Shown piece after piece: positions 12,640-24,800 of a DNA stretch of 64,000 bases. This DNA is from Microcebus murinus. Its lineage: Eukaryota > Chordata > Mammalia > Primates > Cheirogaleidae. The DNA lies in the NCBI RefSeq assembly GCF_040939455.1, contig NC_134116.1, positions 73,425,900 to 73,489,899 on the forward strand. The letters run 5' to 3'. The stretch's first letter is position 1. Every line of letters starts with the position of its first letter. A program made the position numbers and the translations under genes. The notes beneath the pieces were generated by a model. It saw only the letters and a program-made list of their open reading frames with translations, searched no databases and was not told the origin of the DNA.

Positions 12640-13918
12640 AACATCATTAATAATCAGAGAAATGCAAATCAAAACCACAGTGAGATATCCCCTCATTCCT
12701 GTTAGGATGGCTAACATAAAAAACTCAAAAGATAATAAGTGTTGGTGTGGATGTGGCGAAAAAGAGCCTATGGTACATTGTTGGTGGGAATGTATATTGG
12801 TATAGCCATTATGGAATGGAGGTTCCCCCCAAAATTAAAGATAGAACTACTATATGATCCAGCAATCCTACTACTGGGTATATATTAAAAAATAAATAAA
12901 ATCACTATCTCAAAGAGACATCTGCATGCCCATGTTTAGTGCAACATTATTCACAGTGGCCAAAATAAGAGCAACCTAAGTGTCTGTCAACAGGTGAACA
13001 GATAAACAAAATGTGATACACACACGCATGCACACACACACAGTGGAATATTTTCAGTCTGTAAAAAGAAGGAAATCCTGCCATTTGTGACAACATGGAT
13101 GAAACCAGAAGACATTATGTTAAGCGAAATAAGCCAGACGTAGAAGACAAAATTTGCATAATCTTACTGATTTGTGGAATCTGAAAAAGCTGAATTCATA
13201 GAAGCAGAAAGTAGAGTAGAGATAATCAAGGGCTAGAGTAAGGGAGAGTGGGGAGATGTTGGTCAAAGGGTACAAACTCAGTTATAAGTAAATTCTGGAG
13301 ACCTAATGTACAGCATAGTAACTATAGTTAATAATAATGTAGTGTGTATTTGAAATTTGTTGAGAAAGAACTCAAATTTTCTCACCACACACACACACAC
13401 ACACACACACAAATAGTAAGTAGGTGTTATGGTCTGAATATTTGTATCCCCCAAAATGTATATGTTGAAATCAACTTCCTAATGCAATAATATTAAGAGA
13501 TGGGGGCTTTTGGAGGTGATTGGTGAAATGGATCAGTGCCCTTACAAAAGAGGCCCAGGGAGCTTGTTTGTCCCTCCACCATGTGAGGATGCAGAAAGAT
13601 GGCGCCATCTATGAAGCAGAAAGCAAGTCCACAACAGACACTGAATCTGGTGGTAGCTTGATCTTGGCCTTCTCAGCATTCAGAACTGTGATCAATAGAT
13701 TTCTGTTGTTTATTAATTACCCAGTCTAAGGTATTTCGTTATAGCAGCATGAATGGAGTAAGACACTCGTATGTAGTGATGATGGATATGTTAGCTTGAT
13801 TGTAGTAATCATTTCACCAAGTACACATATATCAAAACATCACATTGTATACCTTAAGTATATACCATTTTTATTTGGCAATCATACTTCAACAAAGCTG
13901 GAGGAAAAAAATTAATAA
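12640..13918 (+). mobile_element. L1M (MA/MB-like) 3' end, interrupted by an LTR
   Basis: ORF2 C-terminal remains ('cagagaaatgcaaatcaaaa', 'gtggatgtggcgaaaaag', 'ttgttggtgggaatgtat') run into the 3' UTR ('gtaactatagttaataata', then a CA tract at 13385-13411). It stops at 13424 and resumes at 13766 ('tagtgatgatggatatgtta') to end near 13918. The gap is filled by an MLT1A LTR. 5'-truncated, many substitutions. Confidence 0.88.
13425..13765 (+). mobile_element. MLT1A-type MaLR solo LTR nested in L1M
   Basis: Starts 'tgttatggtctgaata', contains 'cagtgcccttacaaaagagg', 'catgtgaggatgcag', 'catctatgaagcagaaag', 'cagaactgtgatcaat' and ends 'gaatggagtaagaca'. It separates two halves of one L1 3' UTR, so it inserted after that L1. 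Confidence 0.9.
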
Positions 13919-15536
13919 AAACTAGAGAATATTTGAAAACCATTAGAATTCTTTTTCCAACATTAACTTAGTCAGTTTTTAATGAAATAAATGACAGCCA
14001 TAAAAACAATAATTCATTTGAAATGCTCTCTAAAGAAGGAAGTTACTCAGTGTTCTTCTACCTAGTAGCCTGTTTCCTAGGAATCTACAAGGACTGTCTC
14101 TGTAGGAAGGAAAAGAGAAATCCTAGGAATCTTGATAGAAGATTCAAGAAACAAAGATTAGTGCAGTCCTACCATATGCAAAAAAGGCTCAAGGCCAGAA
14201 GAGCAGTTAGTGATTCTCTCGGGATTCAACACTTTCTCCAAATTAAGTCTACTCTTCTTCCTACTGCTGCCCACTGTACAAAGGCACAAGGAATAGTGCC
14301 AATTCCTTCCACCCTGTAGGTCTCTGGCAGCATAAAATACTCTGCTGGTGCTCGGATTCTTTCTCCCATCACTGCGGCAGGGCTCTCTGTACAAAGAATT
14401 GGGGCACAGAAATGTTTGGCCAGACTGAGACATCCATGGAAACCCATGGCAGAAAAAGAAATTGAAAAATGTGGGATAATACTTCTGTCATTTTAATTTT
14501 TGAACATTAGAAATAGACTTTTAAAATCAGGGGTAGCCCAATGACTATAAACTATTAGCTCTCTAGTAAAGTGCATAAATGAAATTGGACCCTTTATCCC
14601 TCAAGAAAAAAGAGAGGGTGGACAGGACTCTGTCATTTCACAAGATGGCTTATTTATTTTTCAAAGCCTTTGACAATCAACTTTTAAAAAGATGACACTG
14701 AATAAGAGCTAAAAGCCTCCCATTAATTACTCCTCTGTGAGCCCCTCTTGAATGTGGTCTCCGATCATACTGTTTCCTGGACAGACTCCCTTTAGAGCAG
14801 CTGCCCAGCAATCCATTAAAATGACAAGCAAAGAGCCACATGGTGGGCTGAGTGCACTTAGTGCCACACTGATGGGAGAGAGGACAAGAAGGTTTCCTCC
14901 AGACTGTTGCAAAGATGCCTGTTCACCTGGGAACAAAGGGAACTTTAGGTTAGAGCATAGAGTAATCTTTGAAACCCCAGGGGTTGGAAGTGGAATTGTG
15001 AAGCAGTGGCAGCAGATGGATAAAAGGGATATTAATTGGTATTAGAAACCCAAGGATGCAAAGTTTGTGAGAGGATTTGCTGCAATGATACTCCAAGTAT
15101 TACCTCCTGTCGATGGGTTAACGTTAAACTACCATCCTTACGAAGCTCCTTGGACACCATTGAGTGGACAGCACCATCCATTCTGGTCACTTTAATTATA
15201 ATCAAAACTAGATTATTTATACTAATTTAGAGTTAAGATGGCTGACAAAGAACTGTGGGTAACTTTCTTGGGACTTTTTTTTTATAACCAACAACCATGG
15301 ATACTCTTGATTCTTGCTGTCATAAAAATCAAATTCTGCAGAGCAAAGTTTGAGAAAAATAGATGTTACAACTTTGCTTCTTTGACATGAGCCTTGGAAG
15401 GGACCCTTTTTCTGGTTAGTGTGATCAACAGTGAGGTGGATTGAGAGGTAAATGCTACACACTTTGTATCTGTATTTCACAAAAACATTTAAAAATACAT
15501 GAAATGAAAATAAAGGTGAGAAACAACAGGCACATG
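13919..15536. other. Unique sequence
   Basis: No exon or repeat recognised. Open frames near 14023-14319 and 14752-15045 lack any supporting feature. Confidence 0.5.
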
Positions 15537-15600
15537 TATTTTTAGCTTTTTATTTTGAAATAATTTTAGAGTCATTTGTCCAATTTTTTCACTTTCCCTA
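15537..15600 (+). repeat. Short L1M 3' UTR fragment
   Basis: 'ttttattttgaaataatttt' followed by 'agagtcat' resembles the start of an old L1M 3' UTR segment. Short, so uncertain. Confidence 0.4.
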
Positions 15601-16439
15601 CTGTAGCCAGGAATTGATTTACTGTCTTAGTAGACAGTAGTCTGCTTTGTAGTATGCTATAAATCTCTTAATTAGTTTTTGGTGAGTTAACTTTGAATTG
15701 ATTTTTACTTAAGACAGACTTGGATATATTTTGAGGCTCAATTGTGAAAATCAAATTCCTAGAATAAAACTTTCCAACTATTGTTAGATAATCTTTTTAC
15801 TAAAAGAGCTTTTTTCAAAGGCCAAAGGATACTTCTAGCTGCCTCAACTGTATGATATTCCAATATAAATTGATATACAAAAATGTTTGCATTTCTTTCA
15901 AAGAAACCACATTGTTTACTTCTGTGGAAAAATAAAAACATTTTAAAAATCACTTCAATAGTCAGACAAAACTGAAGAGCATAATATTGTAAATTCTCAA
16001 TATTACAACTGGAATCATATTTATATCAAATTTATTACTACTCAGTCAATTTTTGACTTGCCAAATATTGACATTTCATGTGATACAATCTAATATATAA
16101 TTGGAATAATCTGTTTCTTGAAAGTTTGGTAGAATTTGCCTATAAGACTGTGTAAGTTACACACACACAATGAGATCATCCAAAAGCTGGTGATAACTGA
16201 ATAAGGTCTGTAATCTAGTTCACAGTGTTGTACCATTCTTCCTGGTTTTGACATTGTACTACAGTTATACAAGATGTCACCGTTGGGGAAAGAGGAGTAT
16301 AATGGTTTCATAGGATTCCAGGTGCTGTAAAATTATCGTGACTCTAAAATGAAGAACTTGTGTTAAACACAAGATGTCATGAAGTGAAAAGACGAGCCGG
16401 AAAAGGAAGAAAGTATTTATAACACACACAGCTGATGAA
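15601..16439. other. Unique AT-rich sequence
   Basis: No feature recognised. Confidence 0.5.
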
Positions 16440-16830
16440 TAGTCATTATGGAGAATTTTATACAAAAGTCTTAAAACCTCTTAAACATGAATTAAAAGAT
16501 AAACAACCCAACGGTGATAAAATGGGCATAAGATTTGAACAGGTATTTATTTCACTGAAGAAAAAATTCCAGTGGACATCAGATATTCAGCCTCACTAGG
16601 AAACAGGGAAATGCAACTTAAGATATTATGAAATATCACTTTACACATGTTAAGTGTTTTTAAAACAGACACCTGACAGTTGCAATTAATGTTGATGATG
16701 TGTGCGAATAGAAATTGTATGCCCTGTTGCTGGGTGTAAATTGATTTAAGCACTCTTAAAAACACTCTGGCATTGTCTTGTAAAGTTGAACATGTGAATA
16801 CACTATATGGAACCTACTGCCTGCAAACTG
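16440..16830 (+). mobile_element. Ancient L1 fragment (ORF2 C-terminal region)
   Basis: 'gataaacaacccaac', 'aaaatgggcataagatttga', 'ggaaatgcaacttaagatat', 'ctgttgctgggtgtaaattg' and 'aaagttgaacatgtgaatac' keep the order of the L1 ORF2 3' end. Strongly diverged. Confidence 0.7.
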
Positions 16831-17319
16831 TCCCCAGTGTCCCTAAGCCTATTCTTTTTTGTAGGAACAGAGTATCCTCAAGTTTAGCTGGACGCATGGC
16901 CACCCAGCTATGTACATTGTCTATTCTCTTCAGATAGGTAGAGAAGTGATTCAGGCAACTTTCAGACTATCTCTTTAAAGACATTGGTTCCAAATTCCTC
17001 CTCCCCTGTCCCAGTGGCTGGGGTACACAACAGCTAGAGCAGCTACTGTGCACTCAGTGTTGGAAGCCACGTATTGATGAGAACAGTTTGGATGCCCAAG
17101 CCAGGGGATGGATGGAAACCAGGAGGAGCCCAGACAGCTTCAAGGGTGTTGCTAATATTCTAGTCACCATTGTCTGGTCTCTCTATCCAGCCACTGGGAC
17201 AGGGGCTTCCCTTTCCATAGCTTTTCCCTTTCCTTCTTCCCTTTCCATATCTCTTCCATAGCTGACACAACATATAGCCTGGGGCATGGCCAAGGGTTTG
17301 GCCGTTTGTCTCCTGTGAA
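16831..17319. other. Unique sequence
   Basis: Includes a C/T-rich stretch at about 17205-17260. Possible upstream remains of the neighbouring LTR, not certain. Confidence 0.45.
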
Positions 17320-17685
17320 CTTTATGCTGCAGGTGGAGCCTAATGGGAGGTGCCTGGGCCATGGGGGCAGATCCCCCATGAATTCATTAATGCCCACCCT
17401 GGGGGGGAGTTCTCACTCTATTGGTTCTATTAGAGCTGGTTGTTACAAAGAGCCTGGCACCTCCCCCCTGTCTCTTGCTTCTGCTCTTGCCATGTGATCT
17501 CTGCACCCAACAACTCCCTTTGGCCTTCTTCCATGAGTGGGAGCTGCCTGAGGCCCTCACCAGATGTAGATGCCCAAACTTGAACTTTCCAGCCATCAAA
17601 ATTGTGAGCCAAATAAACCTTTTTTCCTTTATAAATTACCCAGCCTCGGGTATTCCTTTATAGCAACACAAAATGGACTAACATA
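17320..17685 (+). mobile_element. MST/THE1-like MaLR LTR, 5' part degraded
   Basis: 'gcctaatgggaggtgcctgg', 'ccatgggggcagatccccca', 'aattgtgagccaaataaacc', 'tttataaattacccagcctc' and 'atggactaacata' match MST/THE1 LTRs, including the built-in AATAAA. No internal sequence follows. Confidence 0.8.
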
Positions 17686-17934
17686 AGCACAAAGATCCCA
17701 TTTCTTGCAGCTTACTCAAAGACATTGATCCCAGTACTCTTCCTTCTCTGATCATCAGTTTTTCTCTCCCCTCGGTCAGTCATTCCCATCAGTACAAAAG
17801 TACTGTTCTCTCCCCTTTCTCGACAATCTTTTTCGAAGCTATTTCACAGTATTAAGAAAAACTTTTAAAAATATTTATACATTTTGAAAAAGACTCCTAT
17901 GTCTGTCCTTAATACTCGTGAAATAAAGAGAAAT

Positions 17935-18240
17935 AAGCACTAAATAGCATCTAATTGCAGAATTATTCATAAAAGCAAATGATTAAAAACAATCTAAGTA
18001 AATAATGGAGGGTTAGTTAAATATATACAAAAAATACTATGCAGTCATTATAAGCTGCAGATGAATATTTAGCAATGTGGAAATATTTGTTATAAATAAT
18101 TAAGTGGAAATGCAAATTCCTAAACAAGTTATACAATCTGATCCTACTTTTGTAAAAAGAAAAAGCATGGATTTATTTTGCCTGTGTGGATTTGCACACT
18201 GAAAAATAATCAGAAGGATATATACCAACATTTAATCCTG
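17935..18240 (+). mobile_element. L1M5/L1ME-like 3' UTR fragment
   Basis: 'ggagggttagttaaata', 'tactatgcagtcattataa', 'aatgtggaaatatttg' and 'tgatcctacttttgtaaaaa' are typical of very old L1 3' UTRs. Confidence 0.6.
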
Positions 18241-18989
18241 GTTTGCTTGACTTCAAAGCCCGGGCACTCTTCAAAATTCAGGTGGCCACTTTCAGCTAGG
18301 CTGAGTGGGAAAGTTGTAAGAGATACCCTACATGTTGGCTCAGTAAGCCACACTAAAACTACAGCTTTCGTTAATTGGCTCCTAGAATTTTAAAAGAAAA
18401 AAAAAAAAGCTAGAGTTGTAATGTCTCTTTTTCCTTTACAGATGCACTCTATTTAATTGTAAAATTTGGAATAAAACTATGGGTGCATAAAACCTAACAA
18501 AATGGCTGCCAAAATGGGGACCAGGGACCACTCTCCCTTCAGTCAAAGGCAGAGACCACAGAGACCCGAGTCCAACACAACCCGGTGGAATAAAAACAAA
18601 CAGCCCTTTGATAGCAAAGCCAACCAAGTGAGTGTCTCCTGACCTGTATTTAAAAAAAGAAGAAGAAGAAAGAAACTCCAGTGTTAAAGAGCAAGTGGAA
18701 CCCTTCTAAGGTAAGCGGGAGAGCTGTGTGTTTGTAGCAGGTGGAAAAGCTGAAAACCCGGTTTCCATCCTGACAGCTGTTCTGATTCTCACAAACCGTT
18801 GCCGCGGCTACTCCTCAGCTAATCTGCACCAGATGTTTTGAAAGATTGTTAAAATTTCCCACACCTGTCCTAATTCCCCATGACAATTAAGATCTACCAT
18901 CAGATTCCAAAAGTCACTTTTGTGCAATAGTAAGCAGCAGCACCTCACATAATGGGAAAATAAGACTGAACGGTGGAATTAAATTCAAT
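18241..18989. other. Unique sequence
   Basis: Contains a short AAG tract at about 18655-18672. No exon recognised. Confidence 0.5.
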
Positions 18990-20894
18990 ACTATTTCAGT
19001 CTTCAAAGAGTTGACGTGAGTCGTGTCTCTCCCCTTCTCAAGGCTGCCGTGGCACGGGCAGAGGTGGCACCGTGACCCTGCTCGGCAGCTGGGAAAGCAA
19101 GGCTCAGCGGGACTGGGCGCCCTGCGCGGTCACACGAAGGTGACTGGACACAGGACACGCTCGGGCCTGCTGCTCCCGGCACCCTGCTCCCGGCACCGCC
19201 TTCCTGGGGACGTCTCTTCTGGCGGTTGAAGACGTGCACCCCAGAGTGACCACACGCCGGCATCCCCACCTCCTCTCCGCCTGCCCCGAACCCGAACCAC
19301 CGCACGTCTACACCTTCCAGCCGCCCTTGGCACTCTCCGCCCTGCGCAGGTCACTCCAAAGTCACGGGCTAGATTCCGCCTGTGCAGAAAACACATGTCA
19401 CATAGCTGTTTGCTTAACAATTATCCTTTATACTGCACAGAGGGTTTTATGTATTCATCTGTATTATATTTCCAAAAAAAGAAACAATGAAGAAAACATT
19501 CTATGAAGAGGAAAATGGTTAACTTTTAGCCTTTAAAAAAATTGTGTCCTTTTCTTGCCTACGTTTACTGTCAGATCTTGATGGAATTTTGATCCCATCA
19601 TGACCCCAGCCTTTGCCTGGGGCCCCGATCCCTGTGCGGGTAGCTGTCCCTGTGCTCCCCCTGCCCCTGCCCTGGGCCCCACATGCCACCCCATGCAGCA
19701 GGGGGCCTCACTGGCACGAGAGTCGGGCCCCTGAACTCCGGGACCCAGTCTGGAAGCCCCCACGCCCCAAGTGTGGACGCAGGGGAATAGCGAGAAGTCA
19801 GGTAGGGCTTCGTATGAAAATAGCAAAATGGCCACGTTGAAAATGACCAGACATCTACTATGAATTGAAAGTGACGCATAGTTTGTTACACACGTGCTAA
19901 AGGGCATTTATCAAGGCCGGGGCCAGGAACCTTGGAACCTTAGCCCCACGCCCTCTGACCCAGAGATCGGCGTCCACACTGCAGCCCGACCGCTTCTCAA
20001 CTGCCACAGAACCCTGGGAAGGTTCTTAACTGTCACTGGCGGCGATGTCCAGCCTTATCTCCTGATGTACCTAAGGGAGCAGGAGTCCAGTGGGGACTTT
20101 GAAACCCGTGTCTAGTCAGATATTTCCGCTGGGCCCGGTGTTCCCAAAAGAAATCAGGCTGACTCAGGGGAAGAGCATAGCTGTCCTAAGAGAAAACCCT
20201 TGTACTGGAGAGATTAGCCAATTGCAAGTGACGGACGGAGTGGCCACGCACGTCCGCCAGGCTCAGGGACAGGCCGCTCCCGGGAACACGGGCTGAGCAC
20301 AGCGGTCCCCCTTCCCCGGAGGAGGAGGGCGGAGGAACAAACTGTCCCGTGCACTCCAGCGTCTAGGGAGGGTGACCCGGGGAGCTGGCGGCAGGGCAGG
20401 AGTGGGGGCAGAGGGCTGCGACACACCTGGGCTTGGCTTGTGTGACGGAAGTCTCCCTGCCTCCCGCCAGGTGCTTCTGGAAGCAAACGGATCCAACCTG
20501 CCTAGAAGCAGGGGGTATTCAGGTCACAGATGAGAACACACTCAGAAATCCTGAACCGCGTTGTGGACGGTTTCAGGAGGGGCAAAGGCAGCTCCTGCGG
20601 GTGAAGAGGCGGGAGGAGGGAGGATGGCCTGAGCCTGGGCCCCGCCGAGGGTGCGGGACGGGCGGGGGAAGGAATCACTGAAGGTCAGGCTGACCCCGCT
20701 TCTTTGTCACGAGCTCCCTGTCCCAGAGCTCAGACCTTCACTGGGATCCTCCTCTCGCTTGGGGCTCTTATTTCTGAGGCCTGGCCGTGGCTCGGGCAGT
20801 TGCTGGAAGAACAGTCCCCCGGTGCAGGTCCCGCTCTTCTCCGGGCAGGTGGGGTGCTCGGCGTCCCTCCGTCTGCGGGGCGAGGTGTGGGGCA

Positions 20895-21000
20895 GGGAGC
20901 CGCCCGGCTGTTTCTGTGTTCTCTTAGGCAATTGCTTTCTCTCTTTGGGACCCGGCTTCCTCTTACACACTGTGGCAATCAGAGAGGTGTTTTAAACCCA
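20895..21000 (+). repeat. Possible MIR fragment
   Basis: 'ttaggcaattgctttctctc' then 'cccggcttcctctta' resembles the MIR 'gggcaagttacttaacctct' / 'cctcagtttcctcatct' core. Short and diverged. Confidence 0.4.
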
Positions 21001-21825
21001 TCAGCCGCCAAACGCAAACTCAAAGCGACTTCCTATGGCACCAAAAGGAAAATGGGGGGTGGGTTTCAATTTTAGCATAAAAAGTCAGTCTCCGCTTGAA
21101 ACAGAAGGGGAAACGTTTTCCCCGTCAGTCCAGGGCGTGGGCGCTGATCCACCCCGTGCAGCGGTGGGTGACAAGCCGCTCTCTCTCCAGCCCCCACCCC
21201 ACAGCCTGCCACGCCGCGGACCACAAACACGTTTGGCCAGTTTTGCGCCTGGGATTAGGGCACACCTCCACACAGGGGCCTCAGGCCAGCCCTGAGAGGG
21301 GTTGCCACCTCTGGCCATTTCGTTTCTTTGTTCCTTGCCTGGCCCCGCCCGGCGTCCTGACCCCGTCCTGCTGCTGGCCCGGGCCAGCCTCTCGCCGTCC
21401 CTCCCCTCGTCCCCCTCCGGGGCGGCGGCCCGACAGCAGGCGCTGCCTTCTCGGGAAGGGGCCGGCAGGAGCGGTCAGGCGCTGAACTCCAAAGTCGGTT
21501 GAAGTGAAGAGGGAAAAGCAGACACCGCAGTCTGTAGAGTCAGACGCGGAGTTTGGGGGTTCAGGTTCGCTGTGGGGGACCCCGGGTGGAAGCCCACACC
21601 TTTGGCAAAGGCCCCGAGACACTCGGGGAAGCGCCCAGCCTCTGATTCTCCTCCTGCCACCATTTGCTGGGCGCAACTGCGCAGGCCACGGACTTTCCAG
21701 CCTCTGTCCTTGCCTGGGTCCTGGGGGGGGGGGCTGCGGAGGGTGACCCCTGAGACGAGATGGGGGGCGGGAGAGGCGCTGGGACGGGCCAGGCTGAGGG
21801 AGGGGGCTTCGCAATGCCTGCCCTG

Positions 21826-22203
21826 CCCCGCGCTCTGGCTGACGCTGACGTTCTCCTGCCCGTCCAGCTGCTTGCTTCCCCGACACTCGGGACCCTACAC
21901 ACAGGGCCAGGGAAGGGCCCTTCCCCACGTCTGCTCCCTTTACCGTCACAGCCCCGCGCTCTGGCTGACGCTGACGTTCTCCTGCCCGTCCAGCTGCTTG
22001 CTTCCCCGACACTCGGGACCCTACAGACAGGGCCAGGGAAGGGCCCTTCCCCACGTCTGCTCCCTTTACCGTCACAGCCCCGCGCTCTGGCTGACGCTGA
22101 CGTTTTCCAGCCTGTCCAGCTGCTTGCTTCCCCGACACTCGGGACCCTACAGACAGGGCCAGGGAAGGGCCCTTCCCCACGTCTGCTCCCTTTACCGTCA
22201 CAG
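21826..22203. repeat. Minisatellite: three tandem copies of a 126-bp unit
   Basis: Copies start at 21826, 21952 and 22078 with 'ccccgcgctctggctgacg'; a fourth start at 22204 diverges after 8 bases. The copies are nearly identical. Copy 1 has 'ctacacac' where copies 2 and 3 have 'ctacagac', and copy 3 has 'gttttccagcctg' instead of 'gttctcctgcccg'. The period is 42 codons, so it keeps open frames open on both strands (minus 21281-22213 and 21561-22292, plus 21572-22267 and 21760-22251). No recognisable protein results, and I treat the frames as by-products. Confidence 0.95.
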
Positions 22204-22589
22204 CCCCGCGCATGCTGGGCAGCGCCGGGGAGAAACCTTCCTCCGCTATAAAGACACTGCAGTCTAGTCTCAGAGCAGCCCCATTTTGTCATCTTTTCCT
22301 CTCTGCTGATTATGCCAGGTTATGTTTGATTTTATGCATCATAAGCAGTGTGCACTGTCTGAGCGTGCGGCATTTCCCCCGCGTGAAAGGTTTTAGGCGA
22401 GGCCCCATTGTCAGCAAGTTAAATCCCGGGTGTGAAACTTTTGATTCTTCGCAATCTGGCCCAAGCGTCCCTCTCGAGTGTGGTCTGCCCTTTCTCCCCT
22501 CCCCAACCTGCTAATCGCTCAAGGCTCATCAGAGAGCCTTGCTGTCAAGCGCTCTCACGCTTCTGTGATTTTTCTTATGTCGCTGTTCC

Positions 22590-22905
22590 TTCTGTCCGGG
22601 CTGGAGGACGTTCCCTCTGCCTGGAGGGCGCGCCTCTGCCGGGATTTCTCCAGCGCCACCTCGCTGAGGACCTCCCTCCCCATTGCTCTTCGAACGCACC
22701 TGCCCCCCCAGCCTGCCACATGGCCCCCAAAGTCCACTTCATTTATTCCAGTGCTTACATGCAGCCTTCTGTTACTAAACTTTCATGTGTGTCGTCTTCC
22801 CAACTGCTGTACGTTTTAGGACGGTCCTTACACTTTCTTTCATACCTGGCATGTCTGCTACACCTGCCGCGTGCACGCATGTGGCCGCACAGTAAGGGCT
22901 GAGTG
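22590..22905 (+). repeat. Probable L2 3' fragment
   Basis: 'gttccctctgcctggagggc' resembles the L2 'ttccctctgcctggaatgc' motif. It is followed by a C/T-rich stretch and an ending like 'tacctggcatgtctgctaca' then 'cacagtaagggctgagtgg'. Diverged, with some guesswork. Confidence 0.5.
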
Positions 22906-23155
22906 GAAATGGCGGGAGAGAGAGCACGCCACCGGCCCCTTTGCAAACGTGCCATCGTCAGGTTTTCCTCCTGAACCCGCCACGTCCGGCTCATGTCCAG
23001 GCACCCTCCCACCTTAGTACCGCCTTCGGGGTCCACGTCAGGTGACCAACACCAGCTGTGCTACTGCACGTCCGACTCTCAGGTGGGAAGCAACCAAAGG
23101 ACAGCAGAAGTCCTCCGAGTGTCGCTTCCAGGGTGCCTGGGTCCGTCACACTGAG

Positions 23156-23288
23156 CAGGGGTCCCCAACCTCTTTGCCACCAGGGACTGGTTTCATGGAA
23201 GATCGTTTTTCCATGGAGCGGGGTTGAGGGGCACGGAGCTCTGCACCCCAGTCCCTACCGGCCCACAGCCGGGGGTTGGGGACTGCAG
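23156..23288. mobile_element. hAT-type MITE, internally deleted, with 8-bp target duplication
   Basis: Starts 'caggggtccccaacctc' and ends 'gttggggactgcag', an inverted repeat pair. Internal 'accagggactggtttcatgg' and 'tttttccatggagcgggg' match one terminal part of a known mammalian hAT repeat; its long middle is missing. The flanks acactgag (23148-23155) and tcactgag (23289-23296) agree at 7 of 8 bases, the size made by hAT transposases. Confidence 0.82.
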
Positions 23289-23296
23289 TCACTGAG

Positions 23297-24414
23297 GGCT
23301 GGAAAGCCATGAAGGGAAAAGACGAGTGGCTGAGGCTGCGCCCACAGCGAGTGAGGTAAAGAGCTAGAAGCGATCTAGCTAATCTTGTTTCAGACAGACC
23401 AACTGTGGTTTTCAAGCTTCGAAATGGAGTTTTTGAGAAAAATGACAGAATGCGTAGCTCAATACAGCTTTTATTTTCCTGGATGTCTCTTAGGTACCAA
23501 ATTAGGTCCTAAAAGTGTTAGGTTTATCTACCTTCTCCCAAGAAACCCAACTGAGTTTCCCTTCCAGTGATTTCCCTCAGGAATTAAGAAAGGAGAACGA
23601 TTAATTATGGGTAATTGGAGAATTGAGAGCAGAATGATTTTTAAAGTATGAAGAAAACTACGGATGGCATTTCAGATCATTCTTGCCAACTATTCCCAGG
23701 ACATAGATCATAAGTGTTTACACAAAACAGATAGCTGTGTACATCAGAACCCAAGCACACAGTGTATACTGTCAGGATGCCCTTAAAGTGGGAAAAATAG
23801 CCTCAAAATGAATGCTATAGTCTTACCGACTGAAGAAAACTTTCAATCCCAAACTACAAAGTTCTACAAAATCATCAAGATTGTCCTGGGGTGACCTTTT
23901 CCCATACTTTCTCCTAGTGTTCTTCAATCTTTTAAAATAGGGCTAAAAAATGCAAGCCACCATAGTTAGGATAAGTTCATCCTGCTGAGAAATACGAATT
24001 TTTTCAGAGCAAAAATAAGCCATGAATTCAACCACTCATCATGACTGAGGATTATGACAATTTTTGGCTCTTGGGCTCTTGTTTGCCAAAAGTATCAAAA
24101 GACATCAGTGTTCACTATCCTTAATGTAATTAAAACCTAGCTAACTCAAAGACACTCTGAGAAGCGGTCACGCACACAATAACCACATCCTAAATCCCCT
24201 CTGTTCTGGACAGACCCTGGACAGCATTACAGAAAGAGCTGGAACAGAGAGTTTCAAATCCTGAAGTCAGGATCCACAGGGTACAGTTTAAATTATCCAG
24301 AACACTTCCAATTTGCAATTCCCATCAGACTTTTAATCTTATCAGTACACAATTCCCAGAAACGTGGACACTGAAGGAGAGCATGTATTCTGTCACTTTA
24401 CCTGTGTCGGTCTC
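23297..24414. other. Unique AT-rich sequence
   Basis: Separates the two GC-rich domains. No feature recognised. Confidence 0.5.
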
Positions 24415-24760
24415 CTAACCGCTCCCCCAACTGCCTGCCTCTTGCCCCTCCAATCTGCTCTCCGCAGAGCAGACCAAAGTATCTCTGCAACATGCAAATC
24501 TGATCATGTCACTTCTTTGTTTTAAACCGCTCGAAGCGCCTCCATTGCTCCTAGGATGAAGTCCAAATTCCTTATGTTGACTTACGAGACCCTGCAGGAT
24601 CCGGTCCCGGCTCACCTCTCCACATGCTTTACGCTTCCCGCCTGTCACTGCCTCCCGCCGCCACCACGTCTCCTCTGCTTCGTGTGCTCCCGTCTCTATG
24701 TCTTCAGCACTTCGCTCCCTCCCCCCCGCTCCCACGTGCTCTTTCAATGCAGATTTAACT
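24415..24760 (+). repeat. L2 LINE 3' fragment, plus orientation
   Basis: 'ctcctaggatgaagtccaaa', 'ttacgagaccctgcaggatc' and 'ctcacctctccacatgcttt' follow the L2 consensus segment about an immobile 'catggcctacaaggccctgc' core. The long minus-strand frame 24415-25206 crosses this repeat and the L1 tail, so it is spurious. Confidence 0.75.
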
Positions 24761-24765
24761 CCACA

Positions 24766-24800
24766 TGCACGCGCGCGCGTGCGTTTGCACAAACACGTGG
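24766..24800. repeat. CG/CA-rich alternating purine-pyrimidine stretch
   Basis: Short run containing 'gcacgcgcgcgcgtgcg', able in principle to adopt Z-DNA. No evidence for function. Confidence 0.6.

Larger units (their letters stand above)
18990..23147. other. GC- and CpG-rich domain without a recognised gene
   Basis: Base composition changes abruptly from AT-rich to GC-rich with frequent CpG, then returns after about 23.3 kb. Many overlapping open frames on both strands follow from the low density of stop codons. I found no domain, start context or exon-intron pattern I trust. It could include an unannotated promoter or lncRNA, or simply reflect biased gene conversion. Confidence 0.55.

Noticed and set aside
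13385..13411. (CA)n run as an independent microsatellite
   Set aside because: It expanded inside the L1M 3' UTR, where such a tract is normal for the family; listed with that element.
21281..22292. Long repeat-containing proteins on the minus strand (310 and 243 codons) and plus strand (231 and 163 codons)
   Set aside because: They are four overlapping readings of the same 126-bp minisatellite, whose period is a multiple of three, in GC-rich DNA. Overlap on both strands and lack of any domain argue against coding.
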